Assembly (NCBI GenBank): GCA_027318865.1
Contig: DAHVOJ010000001.1
Location: forward strand, 1-64,000
DNA from: a bacterium
Lineage (GTDB): Bacteria; SZUA-79; Acidulodesulfobacterales; Acidulodesulfobacteraceae
Direction of reading: 5' to 3'
Length of the DNA: 64,000 bases
The notes beneath the pieces are model-generated. The model was not told the origin of the DNA, did not search any database, and worked only from the letters and a program-made list of their open reading frames with translations. This document shows positions 10,810 through 20,457 of this stretch, piece by piece. A program made the position numbers and the translations under genes. Position 1 is the stretch's first letter. Each line of letters begins with the position of its first letter.

Positions 10810-12276
10810 TTAAAGGATATACCTTGAAAGATCCTCGTCTTTAATTATGTCTTTTAATCTTTCGTCTATATAGTCCTTGTTTATTAAAACTTTTTTCGCC
10901 TTCCCGTACGGAGCCTCGAAAGAAACGTCCTCCATAACCCTTTCTAAAATTGTATGAAGCCTTCTCGCTCCTATATTTTCTGTTTTAAGATTGACTTCTT
11001 CCGCAATTTCCGCGATCCTTTCTATGCCGTCGTCCGTAAAGTTTAAGCTAACGTTTTCGGTTTTAAGAAGTTCGTAATACTGCTTAATTAATGCGCTTTT
11101 AGGTTCCTTTAATATTCTTACGAATTCTTTTTTGGACAGCGAATCCATTTCAACCCTGATAGGAAACCTTCCTTGAAGCTCCGGAATTAAATCCGACGGT
11201 TTGGAAACATGGAAAGCGCCTGCGGCGATAAATAAAATATGGTCGGTTTTGACGATTCCGTACTTCGTCATAACGTTAGAACCTTCTATTATCGGCAATA
11301 AATCCCTCTGGACGCCTTCTCTCGAAACATCGGGACCGTAAGATTTTTCCCTTGAAGCTATCTTGTCTATCTCATCGATAAATATTAAACCGGAATTTTC
11401 GACTCTCCGAATAGCGTTATTAATAACTTTATCGTTATCGACAAGTCTTTCGCTTTCTTCGCGGACAAGTATGTCGAAAGCCTCGGAAACTCTAACTTTT
11501 TCTAATTTTTTCTGTTTAGGGAAAATATTTGAAAAAATGTCTTTGAAGTCCTGTCCTATATCGTCCATTCCCGATTGAGAAAATATTTCTATTACGGGAA
11601 TAGGGGGCTTGGATGACGATTTAACCTCCATTTCCACGAATCTTTCGTTCAATTTACCGTCTAAAAACATTTTTCTGAACTTCTCTCTCGTGCCCGCATA
11701 ACTGTTTTTATCGGGTTCATCGGTTATATTGCCGTTTGCTCCTCCGTTCTTTTTAGACGATTTTGGGGGGCGTGGAATCAGAATATCGAGAAGAAGTTCT
11801 TCCGCATTTTGTTTAGCTTTATCGATAACCTGCTCGGTTTCCCTCACTTTTTCGCCGATAAAGGCGGTTTCCACAAGATCTCTTACCATAGATTCTACGT
11901 CTCGTCCCATATAGCCTACTTCCGTAAATTTTGACGCTTCGACCTTTATAAAGGGGGAATCGGAAAGTTTGGCAATACGTCTCGCTATTTCCGTTTTACC
12001 GACGCCTGTAGGTCCTATCAACAGGATATTTTTCGGAACTATATCATCCCTAATTTCATCCGGAACGCTGTTCCTTCTGAACCTGGTTCTTAATGCTATA
12101 GCAACCGATTTTTTGGCATTATCCTGACCTATAACGTATTTATCGAGTTCCTTGATGATTTCTTTAGGCTTAAGAAAATCTATTTTGTTTGACCCTTTTA
12201 CCCCGTTCACCTCGTTTGACGCATTGGAATTCAGAGCGTTTTTCGATATTTTAGATATTTTATTTTTATTTGCCAT
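10810..12276 (-). CDS. hslU: ATP-dependent protease ATPase subunit HslU
   Basis: [36 protein letters not shown]; next to hslV. Confidence 0.98.
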   Translation of the reverse strand: MANKNKISKISKNALNSNASNEVNGVKGSNKIDFLKPKEIIKELDKYVIGQDNAKKSVAIALRTRFRRNSVPDEIRDDIVPKNILLIGPTGVGKTEIARRIAKLSDSPFIKVEASKFTEVGYMGRDVESMVRDLVETAFIGEKVRETEQVIDKAKQNAEELLLDILIPRPPKSSKKNGGANGNITDEPDKNSYAGTREKFRKMFLDGKLNERFVEMEVKSSSKPPIPVIEIFSQSGMDDIGQDFKDIFSNIFPKQKKLEKVRVSEAFDILVREESERLVDNDKVINNAIRRVENSGLIFIDEIDKIASREKSYGPDVSREGVQRDLLPIIEGSNVMTKYGIVKTDHILFIAAGAFHVSKPSDLIPELQGRFPIRVEMDSLSKKEFVRILKEPKSALIKQYYELLKTENVSLNFTDDGIERIAEIAEEVNLKTENIGARRLHTILERVMEDVSFEAPYGKAKKVLINKDYIDERLKDIIKDEDLSRYIL

Positions 12277-12285
12277 ATTTAATTA

Positions 12286-12840
12286 TTATATCTCCTCTAT
12301 TATTATATTTTCGTTAGTATAAATACAGATACGGGCGGCAGTTTTCATAGAAAATTCGGCGATCTCCTTTGCGCTCAAATCGGTTTTTTCCAGCAAACCG
12401 AGAGCGCACGCCAGCGCGTAAGGCGCGCCGGAACCGATTGACAGAGCATCTTCGTCGGGTTCTATAACGTCGCCGGCTCCGGATAGAACAAAAGAATCGG
12501 TTTTATCGACCACTATCATCATTGCTTCCAACCGCCTTAAAATTTTATCGGTCCGCCAGTCTTTCGCAAGTTCCACGCTTGCTCTTTTAACGCTCCCGTT
12601 ATATTTGGAAAGCTTTTCTTCCATCTTCTCAAAAAGCGTAAAAGCGTCTGCGGTAGCTCCGGCAAACCCTGCTATCACTTTATCGTTGTAAAGCCGTCTT
12701 ACTTTTCTTGCATTATGTTTCATAACCGTGTTTCCTAACGTAACTTGCCCATCACCGGCTACGACCACCCGCCCTTTACGCCTTACGGTTATAATAGTCG
12801 TACCCATGAGTTTTATCCCTTCGTTATTGCCGTAATTCAT
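12286..12840 (-). CDS. hslV: ATP-dependent protease subunit HslV
   Basis: [29 protein letters not shown]; true start may be the internal Met just before GTT. Confidence 0.97.
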   Translation of the reverse strand: MNYGNNEGIKLMGTTIITVRRKGRVVVAGDGQVTLGNTVMKHNARKVRRLYNDKVIAGFAGATADAFTLFEKMEEKLSKYNGSVKRASVELAKDWRTDKILRRLEAMMIVVDKTDSFVLSGAGDVIEPDEDALSIGSGAPYALACALGLLEKTDLSAKEIAEFSMKTAARICIYTNENIIIEEI

Positions 12841-12905
12841 TAATTTATTTCTCCCGTATTTAATTTAATTAATAATCAATCCGTCATGCCATTGCATATC
12901 TTTGA

Positions 12906-12998
12906 CTGCGTTTGCAAAACCAAGGTTTTACGCAGGCAAAAATGGAACGGACGAAGTCCAGCGTGGCTAACTCCGGCATACAAACGCGCGTCGTTTGT
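12906..12998. repeat. Structured intergenic segment with two hairpins
   Basis: CTGCGTttgcAAAACCaaGGTTTTACGCAG (12906-12935) and ACAAACGcgcgtCGTTTGT (12980-12998). Confidence 0.6.
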
Positions 12999-13013
12999 GC
13001 TGACTAATCCCGC

Positions 13014-14018
13014 CTAAAATCCGTTCCTTATTTTCCCTCCCGAAAGCGGATGGGCTTTATTATAAACGTCTATAAGTTTTTTAATGCTTAAATGCGTATA
13101 TTTCTCCGTCGTCGCCAGATTGGAATGACCCAGCATATCCTGAATAGACCTTAAATCCGCGCCGTTGTCTAAAAGATTGGTAGCAAAAGAGTGCCTCAGA
13201 CCGTGCGGCGAAATATTCTTAAACTGACCGGTTATAAACATCGATTCCTTAACTATCCTGTGGACAGTCCTTCTTGTAAGATGCAGTCCTTTTTTGTTAA
13301 TAATAATATATCCTTCTTTAGGAATTAAACCTATTGCGGATAAATAACCCGACCACGCCTTAATTTTTTTGGCGGTAATTTCCGTAAGCGGAACGATTCT
13401 CTGTTTAGAGCCTTTTCCAAAAATTCTAACATAACCGCCGCCTTTTTCAAGTTCCAAATCCGTTTTTTTAACGGAAACAAGTTCGCTCACCCTTAATCCG
13501 CTGCCGTATAAGAATTCTAAAATCAGGTCGTTTCTGAGAGCCTCGAAATATCTTAACGGTTCCGACGCGGCAAGCGGGATTAAACCGCCAACCTCCTGCG
13601 GATAACCGTTAATACCGTCCAATTTATCTTTTTTTAACTTGAGGTCTAAATAATTATTTAATAAAAAATCGGCTTCTTTTGCCGTTAAAAAAAACGGCAG
13701 CTTCTTTTCGGTTTTAGGCAAATCTACCAAAAAAGCCGGATTTTGCTTAATTATATGCTTTTTTTCCAGAAAATTAAAATAAGATTTTATGGATTCTATT
13801 TTTCTTGCAAGGCTCGTTTTTTTTACGCTTTCGTAAATTTTGCTTAAATAACCTTTTATCTCGAATTCTGTAACGCCTTCTATGGAATTTATGGACGTTT
13901 CTTCTTCAAGGTATAATATAAAAGCCTTGACGTCGGATACGTATGCCAGAACGGTATTAGAAGAACGATTCTTTTCGAGTTTAATATTCTTCGCAAAATC
14001 TTTTAAAAAATCTTCCAT
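13014..14018 (-). CDS. xerC: Tyrosine recombinase XerC/XerD family
   Basis: SPHGLRHSFATNLLDNGADLRSIQDMLGHSNLATTEKYTH; linkage to hslVU. Confidence 0.9.
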   Translation of the reverse strand: MEDFLKDFAKNIKLEKNRSSNTVLAYVSDVKAFILYLEEETSINSIEGVTEFEIKGYLSKIYESVKKTSLARKIESIKSYFNFLEKKHIIKQNPAFLVDLPKTEKKLPFFLTAKEADFLLNNYLDLKLKKDKLDGINGYPQEVGGLIPLAASEPLRYFEALRNDLILEFLYGSGLRVSELVSVKKTDLELEKGGGYVRIFGKGSKQRIVPLTEITAKKIKAWSGYLSAIGLIPKEGYIIINKKGLHLTRRTVHRIVKESMFITGQFKNISPHGLRHSFATNLLDNGADLRSIQDMLGHSNLATTEKYTHLSIKKLIDVYNKAHPLSGGKIRNGF

Positions 14019-14147
14019 TTAAATTTAAATAATTTAATAATTTAATAATTTATTCTATCAAATATTGAAAAAATATTTAAAATTAATTTAAAATAATTAT
14101 TATATCATAATTAAAATAAAAACGTTTGATTTATTTCTTTATGAAAA

Positions 14148-14993
14148 TTAAATAAACCTGTAGGTAAGAACGAAAGCGCCGAAAATTATGCAGTAAAAAG
14201 CAAAAGGATAAAGGGCATTTATTTCATATTTGTTGAAATATTTCATAAGGGCGTAAACGCTCAAATATGCGGCTATGCCAGCGGCTAAACCGCTGATTAA
14301 AGAAACCGCGTCAAAATGGAACATATGAAGTTTGAGCATCTTGGGCACTTCCAGAAGTCCGGCGGCGAGAATAATCGGCGTTGCAAGAAGAAACGAAAAT
14401 CTTGCGGCATATTCGTGCTTAAAGCCTAAGTAAAGGGCGGCTACCATAGTTATGGCAGAACGGGATATTCCCGGAATCAAAGCAAAAGACTGGAATACGC
14501 CTATAATAAGAGCGGCGGTAACGGTCATATCGGAAATCTTCGCTATGCCCTGTTTTCTTCTGCGCTTTTCGCCAAGATATAATATGACGCCGTTAGCCAT
14601 AAGAAAGACGGCGGCTATAGACGTAATACCGAAGAGCTTTTTCAGTTTATGGACGAACAAAAGCCCTATGAGCCCGGCAGGTATCGTGGCGAGCGCAAGC
14701 AGGTATAAAGTTTTGGAATCTTCGTTTATGTTAAGATTTTTGCTTTTTAAACCGGCAAAAAACCCCTTAAACAAATTAATCCAGTCTTTATAAAAATATA
14801 TAAGCAGGGCAAGGGCCGTCCCAAGGTGAAGCACCACGAGGAAAGGCAAAAATCCTTCCGCCTGCCTGTTAATTTTCCATCCTAAAATAGCGGGAACTAT
14901 AACACCGTGGGCAAGGCTAGAAACCGGAAAGAGCTCGGTAACTCCCTGAATAATTGCAAGAATTAAAGCATGGAATAAAGAAAGATGAATCAT
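14148..14993 (-). CDS. uppP: Undecaprenyl-diphosphatase
   Basis: IIQGVTELFPVSSLAH and GISRSAITMVAAL motifs. Confidence 0.95.
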   Translation of the reverse strand: MIHLSLFHALILAIIQGVTELFPVSSLAHGVIVPAILGWKINRQAEGFLPFLVVLHLGTALALLIYFYKDWINLFKGFFAGLKSKNLNINEDSKTLYLLALATIPAGLIGLLFVHKLKKLFGITSIAAVFLMANGVILYLGEKRRRKQGIAKISDMTVTAALIIGVFQSFALIPGISRSAITMVAALYLGFKHEYAARFSFLLATPIILAAGLLEVPKMLKLHMFHFDAVSLISGLAAGIAAYLSVYALMKYFNKYEINALYPFAFYCIIFGAFVLTYRFI

Positions 14994-15175
14994 ATCGCCT
15001 CCGGCTGATTTTTACGTAGTTTGATTATTTAATTTAATATGATTGAAGCAAAATGTCAATAAAAATACCCCGAGATTCTAAATTGTAAACAATATTTAAG
15101 AATGATACAATTAAAGAAGCGAAAGAATTAGAATTATTTCCGCAAGGAGAGCAAGAAACGGGGAGGTAAATTTAT

Positions 15176-15391
15176 ATGAAAGCGGCTAAATTTGATGAAA
15201 AATTCGATAACGGAGAATCCGTTATCGATTATTTAGATTTAAAAAATATCAGGAAGCCAAATCTTGAATTGAAAAGAATAAATATAGACATTCCCGTCTG
15301 GATTGTCGAATCCTTGGATAAAGAAGCAAAACGGATAGGCATATCGAGGCAGGCTATAATTAAAATGTGGCTTGCCGAGCATTTCGGTTAG
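15176..15391 (+). CDS. CopG/BrnA-like ribbon-helix-helix antitoxin, orphan
   Basis: FDEKFDNGESVIDYLDL...RINIDIPVWIVESLDKEAKRIGISRQAIIKMWLAEHF; good SD (ggggagg). Confidence 0.75.
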   Translation: MKAAKFDEKFDNGESVIDYLDLKNIRKPNLELKRINIDIPVWIVESLDKEAKRIGISRQAIIKMWLAEHFG

Positions 15392-15704
15392 AACTCAAAT
15401 ATATATTTTAGTTCTTCCGTGAGTTATAAAAAGTTGATATAAGAAATTTAATCTATTTCATTATAACTCCGCCTATACTACCTCCGTTAAAAAAAGAATA
15501 AAAATCCATTTTATTTGTAAATATAACAAATTATAGCACAAAAAAGAGAGTTCGGTTTTAAAATTTAACTAACATTAAATTTTTTAATTAAACCAAAAAA
15601 TCCTGTTTGACGGCATATCTGCTTATGATGTATAATAAAGCAAGGATAAAACAGGCTTGCGCCGATAAAGCATATATATTTTATATTTCCGCAGGGGGTT
15701 CTTA

Positions 15705-16490
15705 ATGAAATTCGGAAGATTCAGGCACAAAACCGGAGAAATGAGAGAATATTACGGAACGCTTTCCACGGATAAAGACAAGTCGTTTGTTAATATCATC
15801 GAAAAATTTAGCTTCGAAGAGGACTTGAAATATCAATATACGGGAAGACAGTACGAGTTAAACGAACTTGAATTTTTGCCTCCGATTCATCCGACAAAAA
15901 TAGTAGCGGTAGGATTAAACTATAAAGACCATGCCGCAGAGATGCAGAAAAAACTGCCGGAAGAACCTCTGCTTTTTATAAAACCGTCCTCCGCCGTTAT
16001 TCCTCATCTCGGAACCATAGTCAGGCCGGAAGCCTCAAGAAGGGTGGACTACGAATCCGAACTGGCGGTCGTCATAGGAAAAACCGCTAAAAACGTTAAA
16101 CAAGAGGAAGCGTCTGATTACATATTCGGCTATACCTGTTTAAACGACGTAACGGCAAGAGATTTACAAATTAAAGATATTCAATATACCCGGTCTAAGG
16201 GATTCGATACTTTTGCGCCTCTAGGTCCTTATATAGAAACGGAAATAGAGAATCCTTCAAATCTTCAGATTAAAGGCTGGCTTAACGGGGAATTAAAGCA
16301 GTCTTCGAATACTTCAAACCTGATTTTTAGTCCTTATGAATTAATAGAATTCATTTCGGGAATTATGACGCTTTTCCCCGGCGATATAATTTCTACGGGA
16401 ACTCCTTCGGGCGTCGGAAGTTTAAATAAAGGCGATATTTTCGAAATAGAAATAGAAAATATCGGAAAGTTAAAAAACTTCGTAGAATAA
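15705..16490 (+). CDS. Fumarylacetoacetate hydrolase family protein
   Basis: VGLNYKDHAAEM, DYESELAVVIGK, GDIISTGTPSGVG motifs. Confidence 0.92.
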   Translation: MKFGRFRHKTGEMREYYGTLSTDKDKSFVNIIEKFSFEEDLKYQYTGRQYELNELEFLPPIHPTKIVAVGLNYKDHAAEMQKKLPEEPLLFIKPSSAVIPHLGTIVRPEASRRVDYESELAVVIGKTAKNVKQEEASDYIFGYTCLNDVTARDLQIKDIQYTRSKGFDTFAPLGPYIETEIENPSNLQIKGWLNGELKQSSNTSNLIFSPYELIEFISGIMTLFPGDIISTGTPSGVGSLNKGDIFEIEIENIGKLKNFVE

Positions 16491-16503
16491 CAAATATATA
16501 TGG

Positions 16504-16752
16504 CCTTAAATCACGTTAGAAACTATTAAAACTGCTTAAACATATAATAATACTGGATTCCCGCGTAGGCGGGAAAGTCCTTAAAAGGACTTCACGAGGC
16601 TTGAAAAGCCATATCGCAAGCACGCGTTTATCAAAGCATTTCGTTTAGCATAAAGCCTTTGGCTTTATAAGCGCTAAACTCCATATCTTTGATGCGTGCT
16701 GGGGATGGCATAGCGTTAATCCAGAAAAAGAAATTTCTAACGGTTATTTAAA
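16504..16752. mobile_element. MITE-like element, imperfect TIRs, abutting the MFS start codon
   Basis: Imperfect inverted ends ccttaaatcacgttagaaa / tttctaacggttatttaa; internal ctggattcccgcgtaggcggga; same layout as 25931-26207. Confidence 0.6.
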
Positions 16753-16754
16753 AT

Positions 16755-18302
16755 ATGAATAAAATAGCGGAGCACAGACTTTATAAATGGCTCGTTCTGG
16801 CAATAGCCGTTACCGCTTCTTTTATGGCTATATTAGACATAAATATCGTCATAGTAGCGCTTCCCAAGATGATGTCGCACTTCGGGGTCAACGTCATAAC
16901 GATAGACTGGGTAATTATCGCCTATACCATAACTTACTCCATTATCATTCTTCTTACGAGTTTTGCCAGCAAAAAATACGGACTTAAAATTCCTTTTGCG
17001 GTATCGATAGTATTTTTTTTAATAGGCTCGGCATTCTGCGGTTTTGCCCCGACTTACAGAATAATGATAATATTCAGGATAATTCAGGCGGTAGGAGGGG
17101 CGGGACTTATTCCGATATCCGTCAACCTTATCGCAAAATATTTTAAGGCGCAGGAAAGAGGGACAGCCATGGGGGTCTGGACTATCGGGATAATGGTAGC
17201 CCCCGCTCTCGGTCCCATAATAGGAGGATATTTCGTCGATTACGTTGACTGGAGGATGATATTTTATTTTAACGTCCCTATAGGTATAATCCTGTTTTTA
17301 GGCACATTAATTTTGCTCGAAAACGATATACCGGAAAAACCTTTTGCAAAAAAGTTCGACCTCATCGGATTTATTCTTGTCGCGATATGTCTGGGAACTT
17401 TACTGTACGTCCTTAACGAAGGACAGACTCTCGAATGGGATTCGGCGATAATCCGCCTGAACGAACTCATAAGCGCAACTTCCTTTATACTTTTTATCGT
17501 CGTCGAAATATTTTCCAAAAAACACTTAATGGACTATTCTCTTTTTAAAGCAAGAAACTTCGTCGCCGGCAATTTAGTCAACATGATAAGGGCAGGGGCA
17601 ATTTTCAGCACTTTATTTTTATTGCCGATATTCATCGAGGACTTGCTGAATTATAACGCAATGCATGCAGGATATTTAATGGCGCCGTTTGCTATTGCTG
17701 TTGCCGTCGCATCGCCGATTGCAGGGAAAATTTCCGATAAATACGGACCTAAATATCTTATGTTTGCAGGCATGCTGATATTTGCTATCGCAAATTTTTC
17801 TCTGGGCAGCATTTCGCTGCAAACATCTATTCCGTTTTTGGTTTATAATCAGTTTTTACGCGGTATCGGCGTTGGACTTATAAATGCACCGGTTATGATG
17901 ACCGTGATAAACTCGGCTAAGTTTGAACAAATACCTGATGCTTCCGCTTTATATAACGTTTTATTCCAGATAGGAGCGTCTTTTGGAATAGCATGGTCTG
18001 GAGAAGAACTTGCGGTCAGGCAGGTTTATCATTTAAACCAGTATGCAAGGGATGTAAATTATAATTTTAATAATTTTAATAATGTAATAAATTTTCTGCG
18101 CGGAGATTTAATGCATAGAGGAAGCTCTTTCGTTAGAGCTTTGCTTCATCCATCAAATTCTATCAAGGTTTTCGATTACATAATCAACGAATTTTCGTTG
18201 ATAGGCGCATACGGCGACGTTTTCGCCGCATTGGGCTATCTGTGCATTATAGGCGGCATAGCCGCCATTGCCGTAAAAAATATCAAAACCAAAAAAAATT
18301 GA
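16755..18302 (+). CDS. DHA2/EmrB-type MFS drug transporter
   Basis: 14-TM profile, LDINIVIVALPKM and GPIIGGYFVDYVDWRMIFYFNVPIG motifs. Confidence 0.92.
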   Translation: MNKIAEHRLYKWLVLAIAVTASFMAILDINIVIVALPKMMSHFGVNVITIDWVIIAYTITYSIIILLTSFASKKYGLKIPFAVSIVFFLIGSAFCGFAPTYRIMIIFRIIQAVGGAGLIPISVNLIAKYFKAQERGTAMGVWTIGIMVAPALGPIIGGYFVDYVDWRMIFYFNVPIGIILFLGTLILLENDIPEKPFAKKFDLIGFILVAICLGTLLYVLNEGQTLEWDSAIIRLNELISATSFILFIVVEIFSKKHLMDYSLFKARNFVAGNLVNMIRAGAIFSTLFLLPIFIEDLLNYNAMHAGYLMAPFAIAVAVASPIAGKISDKYGPKYLMFAGMLIFAIANFSLGSISLQTSIPFLVYNQFLRGIGVGLINAPVMMTVINSAKFEQIPDASALYNVLFQIGASFGIAWSGEELAVRQVYHLNQYARDVNYNFNNFNNVINFLRGDLMHRGSSFVRALLHPSNSIKVFDYIINEFSLIGAYGDVFAALGYLCIIGGIAAIAVKNIKTKKN

Positions 18303-18413
18303 ATTCTAATTCCATTGAATTCTAATTCCATGTTCTAATTCCATTGATTTATTAAACGGATTATATTAATATAGACAAAGTTAAAATCGATAATTTTAAA
18401 ATAGGAGAAATGT

Positions 18414-20141
18414 TTGATGATAGCATATTTCGTTATGGAATGCGCCGTGGACAGCAGGATTCCCACTTACAGCGGAGGACTTGGGATTCTTGCCGGAGAT
18501 ACCCTCCAGAGCTTTGCCGACCTCGAAATTCCGGCGGTAGGTATAACTTTATTATGGAAAAACGGTTTTATCGAACAGAAACTGTCTAACGAAGGCGGTC
18601 AGTTGGACTCCTTTCAGGAATGGGATATAGAAAAATATATGCAGCCTACAAACGTTAAAATAAAAATTCCTATCGGCGGCAAAGACGTTACGATAACGGC
18701 TTTTAAATACGTCGTAGAATCTACGAGAGGCGACAACGAGATAGAGGTATATTTTTTAACGCCCGATACTCCGGAAAACGACCCCGAAACAAGAAAAATA
18801 TGCGACAGACTGTATATCGAGGGAGGCCTAACGAGACTCAGGCAGGAAATAATTCTCGGAATAGGCGGATATGAAATGTTAAAAGCTCTGAATTACAGGC
18901 CTTTTTTGTATCATATAAACGAAAGCCATTCCGCCCTTTTAATAGCCGGTCTCATGAAAGATATTGACAATTTGAATAGAGTAAAGTCAAGAGTGGTTTT
19001 TACGACGCATACGCCTATTCCCGCGGCTTTTGATAGGTTTGCAATAAAAGACGTAAAAGAAATGCTTTTCGGGTACTGCGGAGAAAAAGTTTTTGACGAT
19101 ATTTACCGGGAAAACCTCGAAGAAAAAGATGAATTAAATTTGTCGTGGCTTGCGATAAAAAACGCTAAAAACGTCGTAGCGGTGTCAAGAAAACATAAGT
19201 ATGTATCGGAACAGATATTCGAGGGTTATAAGCTAAAATACGTAACCAACGGCATCCACCATGTAAAATGGACTTCTCCGCATTATAAAATGTTATTTAC
19301 TCAATTTATAAAAGGTTGGGAAGAAGACCCGGACCTGCTGAGGGGGGCCGCGTGCATCCCCGACAGCGACTTTGCGCAGGCGCATATTTTATGCAAAGAA
19401 ACTCTTATAGAAATGATTAATTCCGAAACGGATTCTTCACTCGTACCTGCCGATTTTACTATCGCCATGGCTAAAAGAATAACACATTACAAAAGAAATA
19501 ACCTCATACTTTCCGATCCGGATAAATTAATTGACATTGCAGAAAAAAAAGGCAATATTCAGATTATTTTTGCCGGAAAAACGCATCCCGCCGACACCGG
19601 CGGACTTGCAATGATAAAGTCTATCCACGATACGGCAAAATATATTTCGTCTAAAACAAAAAAAATTAAAATTGCTTTCTTAGAAAATTATAATATTCAT
19701 AAAGCCAATATAATACTTGCAGGAGCGGATTTGTGGCTTAATAATCCTACAAGACCGCTTGAAGCCTCCGGGACAAGCGGAATGAAAGCCTCTCTTAACG
19801 GCGTTCCTAACTTCAGCGTATTAGACGGCTGGTGGCTCGAAGCGTGTATGGAAGGAACTAACGGCTGGAGCATAGGTCCTAAGTCCGCTTGGACAGACTT
19901 GAGCTATTCGGACGATATGCAGGATTTAAACGATATATACGGAAAATTGGAATTCAATATACTCGATTTATATTACAAAAATTATTCGGATTATTTAAAG
20001 ATAATGAAAATGGCGGTTTCTTCTATTGCCCCGCATTTCAATACGCACAGGATGGTTTCCGAATACGTTACCGATTTATATCTGACCGGCATAATAATGT
20101 GCTACTTAGAAAAAGAAAAAGGCGGCGTCTGCGATTTATAA
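18414..20141 (+). CDS. glgP: Alpha-glucan (glycogen) phosphorylase family protein, short type
   Basis: YSGGLGILAGDTLQSFADL; NPTRPLEASGTSGMKASLNG. Confidence 0.92.
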   Translation: MMIAYFVMECAVDSRIPTYSGGLGILAGDTLQSFADLEIPAVGITLLWKNGFIEQKLSNEGGQLDSFQEWDIEKYMQPTNVKIKIPIGGKDVTITAFKYVVESTRGDNEIEVYFLTPDTPENDPETRKICDRLYIEGGLTRLRQEIILGIGGYEMLKALNYRPFLYHINESHSALLIAGLMKDIDNLNRVKSRVVFTTHTPIPAAFDRFAIKDVKEMLFGYCGEKVFDDIYRENLEEKDELNLSWLAIKNAKNVVAVSRKHKYVSEQIFEGYKLKYVTNGIHHVKWTSPHYKMLFTQFIKGWEEDPDLLRGAACIPDSDFAQAHILCKETLIEMINSETDSSLVPADFTIAMAKRITHYKRNNLILSDPDKLIDIAEKKGNIQIIFAGKTHPADTGGLAMIKSIHDTAKYISSKTKKIKIAFLENYNIHKANIILAGADLWLNNPTRPLEASGTSGMKASLNGVPNFSVLDGWWLEACMEGTNGWSIGPKSAWTDLSYSDDMQDLNDIYGKLEFNILDLYYKNYSDYLKIMKMAVSSIAPHFNTHRMVSEYVTDLYLTGIIMCYLEKEKGGVCDL

Positions 20142-20153
20142 TATTTCTCCAAT

Positions 20154-20201
20154 AACCACCCCGTCAGGCAACCACCCCGTCAGGCAACCACCCCGTCAGG
20201 C
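20154..20201. repeat. 16-bp tandem repeat aaccaccccgtcaggc x3 at the end of a palindromic element
   Basis: Direct reading of three exact copies. Confidence 0.95.
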
Positions 20202-20377
20202 TATCGCCTGACACCCCTCCTTTTTAAGGAGGGGAGTTAAAAACCTTACCATAGCATTCGATAATAGTAATAGATAAATTCCCGCAGTGTTACCCTCCTT
20301 ACAAGGGATAGGAGTTAAAAACTTAAATCTGCACAGTTGTTATTAGCATTTAAGGCCGCTCCCCTCCTGTTTAAGAT

Positions 20378-20426
20378 ATATTCTTCTGCGTGCTTTAAAA
20401 AGCACTGCTTTTTAGCAGAAGAATAT
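20378..20426. repeat. Nested palindrome inserted within a family P unit
   Basis: 12-bp perfect arms ATATTCTTCTGC / GCAGAAGAATAT, internal hairpin gtgctttaaaaagcac. Confidence 0.8.
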
Positions 20427-20457
20427 GGGTGTCGGCCAAAGGCCGACGGGGTGGTTA

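Larger units (their letters stand above)
20154..20456. repeat. Composite palindromic-element (family P) array bounded by inverted aaccaccccgtc / gacggggtggtt
   Basis: Inverted ends plus internal cccctcctttttaaggagggg palindrome; several degraded units. Confidence 0.85.

Noticed and set aside
13014-14018. Phage or integron integrase
   Set aside because: Tyrosine recombinase is next to hslVU as in the conserved xerC/codV context; no phage genes nearby.
15060-15175. Remnant of a BrnT toxin upstream of the antitoxin
   Set aside because: The short open stretch IKEAKELELFPQGEQETGR does not resemble BrnT well enough to claim.
20154-20201. Possible mini CRISPR (16-bp unit x3)
   Set aside because: Units are directly abutting with no spacers.
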